Below, piece after piece: positions 11,357 to 23,869 of a stretch of DNA of 64,000 nucleotides. A program made the position numbers and the translations under genes. How positions within the stretch are numbered: the first letter of the stretch is position 1; each line of letters opens with the position of its first letter. The notes under the pieces are model-generated. The model did no database searches and had not been told where the DNA came from. It saw only the letters and a program-made list of their open reading frames with translations. The DNA is from Hippasteria phrygiana (lineage: Eukaryota; Echinodermata; Asteroidea; Valvatida; Goniasteridae), in the NCBI GenBank assembly GCA_037893225.1, contig JAZGUH010000535.1:1-64000 (forward strand). The letters are read 5' to 3'.

Positions 11357-12978
11357 TTGTGGAGAAAATTCAAACCTCGCAATGTTTATTTTCTTCCCGG
11401 CCACCATCTGTGTGCAGATTACCTTTTATTTATTGCTCCATGCCTGTCAAATTCCCTGGGGTATGGACTTGCTTTACTCATTCATAATTGCATGAAATAT
11501 CAACCAAATACAGTAATTTTGACATGTATGGATAGCTTAGATCTGGCGCTACATGTTGCAATTATCGGCGGCTTCTTAGAGTTAACACTTGTGGAGAAAA
11601 TTCAAACCTCGCAATGTTTATTTTCTTTCCGGCCAACATCTGTGTACATATTACCGTCTATTTATTGCTCCATGCATGTCAAATTCCCTGGGGTATGGAC
11701 TTGCTCTACTCATTCATAATTGCATTAAATATCAACCAAATACAGTAATTTTGACATGTATGGATAGCTTAGATCTGGCGCTACATGTTGCAATCATCGG
11801 CGGCTTCCTAGAGTTAAAACTTGTGGAGAAAATTCAAACCTCGCAATGTTTATTTTCTTTCCGGCCAACATCTGTGTGCATATTACCTTCTATTTATTGC
11901 TCCATGCCTGTCAAATTCCCTGGGGTATGGACTTGCTCTACTCATTCATAATTGCATGAAATATCAACCAAATACAGTAATTTTGACATGTATGGATAGC
12001 TTAGATCTGGCGCTACATGTTGCAATTATCGGCGGCTTCTTAGAGTTAACACTTGTGGAGAAAATTCAAACCTCGCAAAGTTTATTTTCTTTCCGGCCAA
12101 CATCTGTGTGCATATTACCGTCTATTTATTGCTCCATGCCTGTCAAATTCCCTAGGGTATGACTTGCTTTACTCATTCATAATTGCATGAAATATCAACC
12201 AAATACAGTAATTTTGACATGTATGGATAGCTTAGATCTGGCGCTACATGTTGCAATCATCGGCGGCTTCCTAGAGTTAAAACTTGTGGAGAAAATTCAA
12301 ACCTCGCAATGTTTATTTTCTTTCCGGCCAACATCTGTGTGCATATTACCGTCTATTTATTGCTCCATGCCTGTCAAATTCCCTAGGGTATGACTTGCTT
12401 TACTCATTCATAATTGCATGAAATATCAACCAAATTCAGTAATTTTGACATGTATGGATAGCTTAGATCTGGCGCTACATGTTGCAATTATCGGCGGCTT
12501 CTTAGAGTTAACACTTGTGGAGAAAATTCAAACCTCGCAATGTTTATTTTCTTCCCGGCCACCATCTGTGTGCAGATTACCTTTTATTTATTGCTCCATG
12601 CCTGTCAAATTCCCTGGGGTATGGACTTGCTTTACTCATTCATAATTGCATGAAATATCAACCAAATACAGTAATTTTGACATGTATGGATAGCTTAGAT
12701 CTGGCGCTACATGTTGCAATTATCGGCGGCTTCTTAGAGTTAACACTTGTGGAGAAAATTCAAACCTCGCAATGTTTATTTTCTTTCCGGCCAACATCTG
12801 TGTACATATTACCGTCTATTTATTGCTCCATGCATGTCAAATTCCCTGGGGTATGGACTTGCTTTATTCATTCATAATTGCATGAAATATCAACCAAATG
12901 CAGTAATTTTGACATGTATGGATAGCTTAGATCTGGCGCTACATGTTGCAATCATCGGCGGCTTCCTAGAGTTAAAAC
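11357..12978 (+). repeat. Seven-monomer block, copy 2 (B E A D A' B E)
   Basis: This is the partner of the block at 7188. Its last two monomers (B E, 12515-12978) and the following A monomers are repeated again at 27346-28735, 14,831 bp further on, on the far side of the 11-monomer HOR domain. Confidence 0.85.
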
Positions 12979-13904
12979 TTGTGGAGAAAATTCAAACCTC
13001 GCAATGTTTATTTTCTTTCCGGCCAACATCTGTGTGCATATTACCTTCTATTTATTGCTCCATGCCTGTCAAATTCCCTGGGGTATGACTTGCTTTACTC
13101 ATTCATAATTGCATGAAATATCAACCAAATTCAGTAATTTTGACATGTATGGATAGCTTAGATCTGGCGCTACATGTTGCAATTATCGGCGGCTTCTTAG
13201 AGTTAAAACTTGTGGAGAAAATTCAAACCTCGCAATGTTTATTTTCTTTCCGGCCAACATCTGTGTGCATATTACCTTCTATTTATTGCTCCATGCCTGT
13301 CAAATTCCCTAGGGTATGACTTGCTTTACTCATTCATAATTGCATGAAATATAAACCAAATACAGTAATTTTGACATGTATGGATAGCTTAGATCTGGCG
13401 CTACATGTTGCAATCATCGGCGGCTTCTTAGAGTTAAAACTTGTGGAGAAAATTCAAACCTCGCAATGTTTATTTTCTTTCCGGCCAACATCTGTGTGCA
13501 TATTACCTTCTATTTATTGCTCCATGCCTGTCAAATTCCCTGGGGTATGGACTTGCTCTACTCATTCATAATTGCATTAAATATCAACCAAATACAGTAA
13601 TTTTGACATGTATGGATAGCTTAGATCTGGCGCTACATGTTGCAATCATCGGCGGCTTCCTAGAGTTAAAACTTGTGGAGAAAATTCAAACCTCGCAATG
13701 TTTATTTTCTTTCCGGCCAACATCTGTGTGCATATTACCTTCTATTTATTGCTCCATGCCTGTCAAATTCCCTGGGGTATGGACTTGCTCTACTCATTCA
13801 TAATTGCATGAAATATCAACCAAATACAGTAATTTTGACATGTATGGATAGCTTAGATCTGGCGCTACATGTTGCAATCATCGGCGGCTTCCTAGAGTTA
13901 AAAC
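12515..13904 (+). repeat. Left flank copy of the block that brackets the HOR (B E A A A A)
   Basis: The order B E A A A A with its exact variant marks (GCTTTATTC then AAATGCAG in E, two 231-bp A monomers, ATATAAACC after the second A, CATTAAAT after the third) reappears at 27346-28735 at a spacing of 14,831 bp (64 monomers). The two copies stand on either side of the 11-monomer HOR. Confidence 0.85.
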
Positions 13905-14136
13905 TTGTGGAGAAAATTCAAACCTCGCAATGTTTATTTTCTTTCCGGCCAACATCTGTGTACATGTTACCGTCTATTTATTGCTCCATGCCTGTCAAAT
14001 TCCCTGGGGTATGGACTTGCTCTACTCATTCATAATTGCATGAAATATCAACCAAATACAGTAATTTTGACATGTATGGATAGCTTAGATCTGGCGCTAC
14101 ATGTTGCAATCATCGGCGGCTTCCTAGAGTTAAAAC
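13905..14136 (+). repeat. Chimeric C/A monomer
   Basis: The left half is class C (GTGTACATGTTACCGTC), but the right half is A-like (GCCTGTC, CCCTGGGG, GCTCTACTC, AAATACAG). The next monomer, 14137, is an ordinary C. A crossover or gene-conversion end between ACCGTC and GCCTGTC, a span of about 30 bp, would explain it. Confidence 0.75.
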
Positions 14137-14368
14137 TTGTGGAGAAAATTCAAACCTCGCAATGTTTATTTTCTTTCCGGCCAACATCTGTGTACATGTT
14201 ACCGTCTATTTATTGCTCCATGCATGTCAAATTCCCTGGGGTATGGACTTGCTTTACTCATTCATAATTGCATGAAATATCAACCAAATTCAGTAATTTT
14301 GACATGTATGGATAGCTTAGATCTGGCGCTACATGTTGCAATTATCGGCGGCTTCTTAGAGTTAACAC

Positions 14369-16917
14369 TTGTGGAGAAAATTCAAACCTCGCAATGTTTA
14401 TTTTCTTCCCGGCCACCATCTGTGTGCAGATTACCTTTTATTTATTGCTCCATGCCTGTCAAATTCTCTGGGGTATGGACTTGCTTTACTCATTCATAAT
14501 TGCATGCAATATCAACCAAATTCAGTAATTTTGACATGTATGGATAGCTTAGATCTGGCGCTACATGTTGCAATTATCGGCGGCTTCTTAGAGTTAACAC
14601 TTGTGGAGAAAATTCAAACCTCGCAAAGTTTATTTTCTTTCCGGCCAACATCTGTGTGCATATTACCGTCTATTTATTGCTCCACGCCTGTCAAATTCCC
14701 TGGGGTATGACTTGCTTTACTCATTCATAATTGCATGAAATATCAACCAAATTCAGTAATTTTGACATGTATGGATAGCTTAGATCTGGCGCTACATGTT
14801 GCAATTATCGGCGGCTTCTTAGAGTTAACACTTGTGGAGAAAATTCAAACCTCGCAATGTTTATTTTCTTCCCGGCCACCATCTGTGTGCAGATTACCTT
14901 TTATTTATTGCTCCATGCCTGTCAAATTCCCTGGGGTATGGACTTGCTCTACTCATTCATAATTGCATGAAATATCAACCAAATACAGTAATTTTGACAT
15001 GTATGGATAGCTTAGATCTGGCGCTACATGTTGCAATCATCGGCGGCTTCCTAGAGTTAAAACTTGTGGAGAAAATTCAAACCTCGCAATGTTTATTTTC
15101 TTTCCGGCCAACATCTGTGTACATGTTACCGTCTATTTATTGCTCCATGCATGTCAAATTCCCTGGGGTATGGACTTGCTTTACTCATTCATAATTGCAT
15201 GAAATATCAACCAAATTCAGTAATTTTGGCATGTATGGATAGCTTAGATCTGGCGCTACATGTTGCAATTATCGGCGGCTTCTTAGAGTTAACACTTGTG
15301 GAGAAAATTCAAACCTCGCAATGTTTATTTTCTTCCCGGCCACCATCTGTGTGCAGATTACCTTTTATTTATTGCTCCATGCCTGTCAAATTCCCTGGGG
15401 TATGGACTTGCTTTACTCATTCATAATTGCATGAAATATCAACCAAATACAGTAATTTTGACATGTATGGATAGCTTAGATCTGGCGCTACATGTTGCAA
15501 TCATCGGCGGCTTCCTAGAGTTAAAACTTGTGGAGAAAATTCAAACCTCGCAATGTTTATTTTCTTTCCGGCCAACATCTGTGTGCATATTACCGTCTAT
15601 TTATTGCTCCATGCCTGTCAAATTCCCTAGGGTATGACTTGCTTTACTCATTCATAATTGCATGAAATATCAACCAAATTCAGTAATTTTGACATGTATG
15701 GATAGCTTAGATCTGGCGCTACATGTTGCAATTATCGGCGGCTTCTTAGAGTTAACACTTGTGGAGAAAATTCAAACCTCGCAATGTTTATTTTCTTCCC
15801 GGCCACCATCTGTGTGCAGATTACCTTTTATTTATTGCTCCATGCCTGTCAAATTCCCTGGGGTATGGACTTGCTTTACTCATTCATAATTGCATGAAAT
15901 ATCAACCAAATACAGTAATTTTGACATGTATGGATAGCTTAGATCTGGCGCTACATGTTGCAATTATCGGCGGCTTCTTAGAGTTAAAACTTGTGGAGAA
16001 AATTCAAACCTCGCAATGTTTATTTTCTTTCCGGCCAACATCTGTGTGCATATTACCTTCTATTTATTGCTCCATGCCTGTCAAATTCCCTGGGGTATGG
16101 ACTTGCTCTACTCATTCATAATTGCATGAAATATCAACCAAATACAGTAATTTTGACATGTATGGATAGCTTAGATCTGGCGCTACATGTTGCAATCATC
16201 GGCGGCTTCTTAGAGTTAAAACTTGTGGAGAAAATTCAAACCTCGCAATGTTTATTTTCTTTCCGGCCAACATCTGTGTACATGTTACCGTCTATTTATT
16301 GCTCCATGCATGTCAAATTCCCTAGGGTATGACTTGCTTTACTCATTCATAATTGCATTAAATATCAACCAAATACAGTAATTTTGACATGTATGGATAG
16401 CTTAGATCTGGCGCTACATGTTGCAATCATCGGCGGCTTCCTAGAGTTAAAACTTGTGGAGAAAATTCAAACCTCGCAATGTTTATTTTCTTTCCGGCCA
16501 ACATCTGTGTGCATATTACCTTCTATTTATTGCTCCATGCCTGTCAAATTCCCTGGGGTATGGACTTGCTCTACTCATTCATAATTGCATGAAATATCAA
16601 CCAAATACAGTAATTTTGACATGTATGGATAGCTTAGATCTGGCGCTACATGTTGCAATCATCGGCGGCTTCCTAGAGTTAAAACTTGTGGAGAAAATTC
16701 AAACCTCGCAATGTTTATTTTCTTTCCGGCCAACATCTGTGTACATGTTACCGTCTATTTATTGCTCCATGCATGTCAAATTCCCTGGGGTATGGACTTG
16801 CTTTACTCATTCATAATTGCATGAAATATCAACCAAATTCAGTAATTTTGACATGTATGGATAGCTTAGATCTGGCGCTACATGTTGCAATTATCGGCGG
16901 CTTCTTAGAGTTAACAC
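14369..16917 (+). repeat. 11-mer HOR unit 1 (full, 2,549 bp)
   Basis: Monomer starts: 14369 B*, 14601 D*, 14832 B, 15064 C, 15296 B, 15528 A', 15759 B, 15991 A, 16223 C (231 bp, followed by CATTAAAT), 16454 A, 16686 C. Two unit-specific marks: D* here has CCCTGGGG before GTATGAC where other units have CCCTAGGG, and TTTTGGCATG (A to G at 15229) lies after the fourth monomer. Confidence 0.95.
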
Positions 16918-18771
16918 TTGTGGAGAAAATTCAAACCTCGCAATGTTTATTTTCTTCCCGGCCACCATCTGTGTGCAGATTACCTTTTATTTATTGCTCC
17001 ATGCCTGTCAAATTCTCTGGGGTATGGACTTGCTTTACTCATTCATAATTGCATGCAATATCAACCAAATTCAGTAATTTTGACATGTATGGATAGCTTA
17101 GATCTGGCGCTACATGTTGCAATTATCGGCGGCTTCTTAGAGTTAACACTTGTGGAGAAAATTCAAACCTCGCAAAGTTTATTTTCTTTCCGGCCAACAT
17201 CTGTGTGCATATTACCGTCTATTTATTGCTCCACGCCTGTCAAATTCCCTAGGGTATGACTTGCTTTACTCATTCATAATTGCATGAAATATCAACCAAA
17301 TTCAGTAATTTTGACATGTATGGATAGCTTAGATCTGGCGCTACATGTTGCAATTATCGGCGGCTTCTTAGAGTTAACACTTGTGGAGAAAATTCAAACC
17401 TCGCAATGTTTATTTTCTTCCCGGCCACCATCTGTGTGCAGATTACCTTTTATTTATTGCTCCATGCCTGTCAAATTCCCTGGGGTATGGACTTGCTCTA
17501 CTCATTCATAATTGCATGAAATATCAACCAAATACAGTAATTTTGACATGTATGGATAGCTTAGATCTGGCGCTACATGTTGCAATCATCGGCGGCTTCC
17601 TAGAGTTAAAACTTGTGGAGAAAATTCAAACCTCGCAATGTTTATTTTCTTTCCGGCCAACATCTGTGTGCATATTACCTTCTATTTATTGCTCCATGCC
17701 TGTCAAATTCCCTGGGGTATGGACTTGCTCTACTCATTCATAATTGCATTAAATATCAACCAAATACAGTAATTTTGACATGTATGGATAGCTTAGATCT
17801 GGCGCTACATGTTGCAATCATCGGCGGCTTCCTAGAGTTAAAACTTGTGGAGAAAATTCAAACCTCGCAATGTTTATTTTCTTTCCGGCCAACATCTGTG
17901 TGCATATTACCTTCTATTTATTGCTCCATGCCTGTCAAATTCCCTGGGGTATGGACTTGCTCTACTCATTCATAATTGCATGAAATATCAACCAAATACA
18001 GTAATTTTGGCATGTATGGATAGCTTAGATCTGGCGCTACATGTTGCAATCATCGGCGGCTTCCTAGAGTTAAAACTTGTGGAGAAAATTCAAACCTCGC
18101 AATGTTTATTTTCTTTCCGGCCAACATCTGTGTACATGTTACCGTCTATTTATTGCTCCATGCATGTCAAATTCCCTAGGGTATGACTTGCTTTACTCAT
18201 TCATAATTGCATTAAATATCAACCAAATACAGTAATTTTGACATGTATGGATAGCTTAGATCTGGCGCTACATGTTGCAATCATCGGCGGCTTCCTAGAG
18301 TTAAAACTTGTGGAGAAAATTCAAACCTCGCAATGTTTATTTTCTTTCCGGCCAACATCTGTGTGCATATTACCTTCTATTTATTGCTCCATGCCTGTCA
18401 AATTCCCTGGGGTATGGACTTGCTCTACTCATTCATAATTGCATGAAATATCAACCAAATACAGTAATTTTGACATGTATGGATAGCTTAGATCTGGCGC
18501 TACATGTTGCAATCATCGGCGGCTTCCTAGAGTTAAAACTTGTGGAGAAAATTCAAACCTCGCAATGTTTATTTTCTTTCCGGCCAACATCTGTGTACAT
18601 GTTACCGTCTATTTATTGCTCCATGCATGTCAAATTCCCTGGGGTATGGACTTGCTTTACTCATTCATAATTGCATGAAATATCAACCAAATTCAGTAAT
18701 TTTGACATGTATGGATAGCTTAGATCTGGCGCTACATGTTGCAATTATCGGCGGCTTCTTAGAGTTAACAC
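16918..18771 (+). repeat. HOR unit 2 (short, 8 monomers, 1,854 bp)
   Basis: The order is B* D* B A A C A C (starts 16918, 17150, 17381, 17613, 17845, 18077, 18308, 18540). In place of C B A' B A of full units it has A A. Its A A C A C run, with CATTAAAT after the first A, matches 9735-10893 of domain 1 and keeps that block's TTCCTAGAG before the 231-bp C, where full units have TTCTTAGAG. The TTTTGGCATG mark is present (18010) but sits before the 231-bp C, not after the fourth monomer. Confidence 0.9.
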
Positions 18772-21320
18772 TTGTGGAGAAAATTCAAACCTCGCAATGT
18801 TTATTTTCTTCCCGGCCACCATCTGTGTGCAGATTACCTTTTATTTATTGCTCCATGCCTGTCAAATTCTCTGGGGTATGGACTTGCTTTACTCATTCAT
18901 AATTGCATGCAATATCAACCAAATTCAGTAATTTTGACATGTATGGATAGCTTAGATCTGGCGCTACATGTTGCAATTATCGGCGGCTTCTTAGAGTTAA
19001 CACTTGTGGAGAAAATTCAAACCTCGCAAAGTTTATTTTCTTTCCGGCCAACATCTGTGTGCATATTACCGTCTATTTATTGCTCCACGCCTGTCAAATT
19101 CCCTAGGGTATGACTTGCTTTACTCATTCATAATTGCATGAAATATCAACCAAATTCAGTAATTTTGACATGTATGGATAGCTTAGATCTGGCGCTACAT
19201 GTTGCAATTATCGGCGGCTTCTTAGAGTTAACACTTGTGGAGAAAATTCAAACCTCGCAATGTTTATTTTCTTCCCGGCCACCATCTGTGTGCAGATTAC
19301 CTTTTATTTATTGCTCCATGCCTGTCAAATTCCCTGGGGTATGGACTTGCTCTACTCATTCATAATTGCATGAAATATCAACCAAATACAGTAATTTTGA
19401 CATGTATGGATAGCTTAGATCTGGCGCTACATGTTGCAATCATCGGCGGCTTCCTAGAGTTAAAACTTGTGGAGAAAATTCAAACCTCGCAATGTTTATT
19501 TTCTTTCCGGCCAACATCTGTGTACATGTTACCGTCTATTTATTGCTCCATGCATGTCAAATTCCCTGGGGTATGGACTTGCTTTACTCATTCATAATTG
19601 CATGAAATATCAACCAAATTCAGTAATTTTGGCATGTATGGATAGCTTAGATCTGGCGCTACATGTTGCAATTATCGGCGGCTTCTTAGAGTTAACACTT
19701 GTGGAGAAAATTCAAACCTCGCAATGTTTATTTTCTTCCCGGCCACCATCTGTGTGCAGATTACCTTTTATTTATTGCTCCATGCCTGTCAAATTCCCTG
19801 GGGTATGGACTTGCTTTACTCATTCATAATTGCATGAAATATCAACCAAATACAGTAATTTTGACATGTATGGATAGCTTAGATCTGGCGCTACATGTTG
19901 CAATCATCGGCGGCTTCCTAGAGTTAAAACTTGTGGAGAAAATTCAAACCTCGCAATGTTTATTTTCTTTCCGGCCAACATCTGTGTGCATATTACCGTC
20001 TATTTATTGCTCCATGCCTGTCAAATTCCCTAGGGTATGACTTGCTTTACTCATTCATAATTGCATGAAATATCAACCAAATTCAGTAATTTTGACATGT
20101 ATGGATAGCTTAGATCTGGCGCTACATGTTGCAATTATCGGCGGCTTCTTAGAGTTAACACTTGTGGAGAAAATTCAAACCTCGCAATGTTTATTTTCTT
20201 CCCGGCCACCATCTGTGTGCAGATTACCTTTTATTTATTGCTCCATGCCTGTCAAATTCCCTGGGGTATGGACTTGCTTTACTCATTCATAATTGCATGA
20301 AATATCAACCAAATACAGTAATTTTGACATGTATGGATAGCTTAGATCTGGCGCTACATGTTGCAATTATCGGCGGCTTCTTAGAGTTAAAACTTGTGGA
20401 GAAAATTCAAACCTCGCAATGTTTATTTTCTTTCCGGCCAACATCTGTGTGCATATTACCTTCTATTTATTGCTCCATGCCTGTCAAATTCCCTGGGGTA
20501 TGGACTTGCTCTACTCATTCATAATTGCATGGAATATCAACCAAATACAGTAATTTTGACATGTATGGATAGCTTAGATCTGGCGCTACATGTTGCAATC
20601 ATCGGCGGCTTCTTAGAGTTAAAACTTGTGGAGAAAATTCAAACCTCGCAATGTTTATTTTCTTTCCGGCCAACATCTGTGTACATGTTACCGTCTATTT
20701 ATTGCTCCATGCATGTCAAATTCCCTAGGGTATGACTTGCTTTACTCATTCATAATTGCATTAAATATCAACCAAATACAGTAATTTTGACATGTATGGA
20801 TAGCTTAGATCTGGCGCTACATGTTGCAATCATCGGCGGCTTCCTAGAGTTAAAACTTGTGGAGAAAATTCAAACCTCGCAATGTTTATTTTCTTTCCGG
20901 CCAACATCTGTGTGCATATTACCTTCTATTTATTGCTCCATGCCTGTCAAATTCCCTGGGGTATGGACTTGCTCTACTCATTCATAATTGCATGAAATAT
21001 CAACCAAATACAGTAATTTTGACATGTATGGATAGCTTAGATCTGGCGCTACATGTTGCAATCATCGGCGGCTTCCTAGAGTTAAAACTTGTGGAGAAAA
21101 TTCAAACCTCGCAATGTTTATTTTCTTTCCGGCCAACATCTGTGTACATGTTACCGTCTATTTATTGCTCCATGCATGTCAAATTCCCTGGGGTATGGAC
21201 TTGCTTTACTCATTCATAATTGCATGAAATATCAACCAAATTCAGTAATTTTGACATGTATGGATAGCTTAGATCTGGCGCTACATGTTGCAATTATCGG
21301 CGGCTTCTTAGAGTTAACAC
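18772..21320 (+). repeat. 11-mer HOR unit 3 (full, 2,549 bp)
   Basis: Monomer starts 18772, 19004, 19235, 19467, 19699, 19931, 20162, 20394, 20626, 20857, 21089, in the standard order. It carries TTTTGGCATG at 19632 and a private change CATGGAAT in the eighth monomer (near 20530). Confidence 0.95.
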
Positions 21321-23869
21321 TTGTGGAGAAAATTCAAACCTCGCAATGTTTATTTTCTTCCCGGCCACCATCTGTGTGCAGATTACCTTTTATTTATTGC
21401 TCCATGCCTGTCAAATTCTCTGGGGTATGGACTTGCTTTACTCATTCATAATTGCATGCAATATCAACCAAATTCAGTAATTTTGACATGTATGGATAGC
21501 TTAGATCTGGCGCTACATGTTGCAATTATCGGCGGCTTCTTAGAGTTAACACTTGTGGAGAAAATTCAAACCTCGCAAAGTTTATTTTCTTTCCGGCCAA
21601 CATCTGTGTGCATATTACCGTCTATTTATTGCTCCACGCCTGTCAAATTCCCTAGGGTATGACTTGCTTTACTCATTCATAATTGCATGAAATATCAACC
21701 AAATTCAGTAATTTTGACATGTATGGATAGCTTAGATCTGGCGCTACATGTTGCAATTATCGGCGGCTTCTTAGAGTTAACACTTGTGGAGAAAATTCAA
21801 ACCTCGCAATGTTTATTTTCTTCCCGGCCACCATCTGTGTGCAGATTACCTTTTATTTATTGCTCCATGCCTGTCAAATTCCCTGGGGTATGGACTTGCT
21901 CTACTCATTCATAATTGCATGAAATATCAACCAAATACAGTAATTTTGACATGTATGGATAGCTTAGATCTGGCGCTACATGTTGCAATCATCGGCGGCT
22001 TCCTAGAGTTAAAACTTGTGGAGAAAATTCAAACCTCGCAATGTTTATTTTCTTTCCGGCCAACATCTGTGTACATGTTACCGTCTATTTATTGCTCCAT
22101 GCATGTCAAATTCCCTGGGGTATGGACTTGCTTTACTCATTCATAATTGCATGAAATATCAACCAAATTCAGTAATTTTGGCATGTATGGATAGCTTAGA
22201 TCTGGCGCTACATGTTGCAATTATCGGCGGCTTCTTAGAGTTAACACTTGTGGAGAAAATTCAAACCTCGCAATGTTTATTTTCTTCCCGGCCACCATCT
22301 GTGTGCAGATTACCTTTTATTTATTGCTCCATGCCTGTCAAATTCCCTGGGGTATGGACTTGCTTTACTCATTCATAATTGCATGAAATATCAACCAAAT
22401 ACAGTAATTTTGACATGTATGGATAGCTTAGATCTGGCGCTACATGTTGCAATCATCGGCGGCTTCCTAGAGTTAAAACTTGTGGAGAAAATTCAAACCT
22501 CGCAATGTTTATTTTCTTTCCGGCCAACATCTGTGTGCATATTACCGTCTATTTATTGCTCCATGCCTGTCAAATTCCCTAGGGTATGACTTGCTTTACT
22601 CATTCATAATTGCATGAAATATCAACCAAATTCAGTAATTTTGACATGTATGGATAGCTTAGATCTGGCGCTACATGTTGCAATTATCGGCGGCTTCTTA
22701 GAGTTAACACTTGTGGAGAAAATTCAAACCTCGCAATGTTTATTTTCTTCCCGGCCACCATCTGTGTGCAGATTACCTTTTATTTATTGCTCCATGCCTG
22801 TCAAATTCCCTGGGGTATGGACTTGCTTTACTCATTCATAATTGCATGAAATATCAACCAAATACAGTAATTTTGACATGTATGGATAGCTTAGATCTGG
22901 CGCTACATGTTGCAATTATCGGCGGCTTCTTAGAGTTAAAACTTGTGGAGAAAATTCAAACCTCGCAATGTTTATTTTCTTTCCGGCCAACATCTGTGTG
23001 CATATTACCTTCTATTTATTGCTCCATGCCTGTCAAATTCCCTGGGGTATGGACTTGCTCTACTCATTCATAATTGCATGAAATATCAACCAAATACAGT
23101 AATTTTGACATGTATGGATAGCTTAGATCTGGCGCTACATGTTGCAATCATCGGCGGCTTCTTAGAGTTAAAACTTGTGGAGAAAATTCAAACCTCGCAA
23201 TGTTTATTTTCTTTCCGGCCAACATCTGTGTACATGTTACCGTCTATTTATTGCTCCATGCATGTCAAATTCCCTAGGGTATGACTTGCTTTACTCATTC
23301 ATAATTGCATTAAATATCAACCAAATACAGTAATTTTGACATGTATGGATAGCTTAGATCTGGCGCTACATGTTGCAATCATCGGCGGCTTCCTAGAGTT
23401 AAAACTTGTGGAGAAAATTCAAACCTCGCAATGTTTATTTTCTTTCCGGCCAACATCTGTGTGCATATTACCTTCTATTTATTGCTCCATGCCTGTCAAA
23501 TTCCCTGGGGTATGGACTTGCTCTACTCATTCATAATTGCATGAAATATCAACCAAATACAGTAATTTTGACATGTATGGATAGCTTAGATCTGGCGCTA
23601 CATGTTGCAATCATCGGCGGCTTCCTAGAGTTAAAACTTGTGGAGAAAATTCAAACCTCGCAATGTTTATTTTCTTTCCGGCCAACATCTGTGTACATGT
23701 TACCGTCTATTTATTGCTCCATGCATGTCAAATTCCCTGGGGTATGGACTTGCTTTACTCATTCATAATTGCATGAAATATCAACCAAATTCAGTAATTT
23801 TGACATGTATGGATAGCTTAGATCTGGCGCTACATGTTGCAATTATCGGCGGCTTCTTAGAGTTAACAC
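21321..23869 (+). repeat. 11-mer HOR unit 4 (full, 2,549 bp)
   Basis: Monomer starts 21321, 21553, 21784, 22016, 22248, 22480, 22711, 22943, 23175, 23406, 23638, in the standard order. The TTTTGGCATG mark is at 22181, after the fourth monomer. I found no private change at the sites I compared. Confidence 0.95.

Larger units (their letters stand above)
6494..14368 (+). repeat. Domain 1: mixed A/B/C/D/E monomers, 34 copies
   Basis: Class order from 6494: A' B E B E A D A B E C A A A A A C A C B A' B E A D A' B E A A A A C C. Thirteen of the 34 monomers are 231 bp and the rest 232 bp, which accounts exactly for the 7,875 bp. There is no regular higher-order period, but a seven-monomer block is duplicated (7188-8809 and 11357-12978). 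The segment A A C A C B at 9735-11125 matches pieces of the 11-monomer HOR to the right, so this domain looks like source or sister material for domain 2. No gene is present. Confidence 0.9.
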
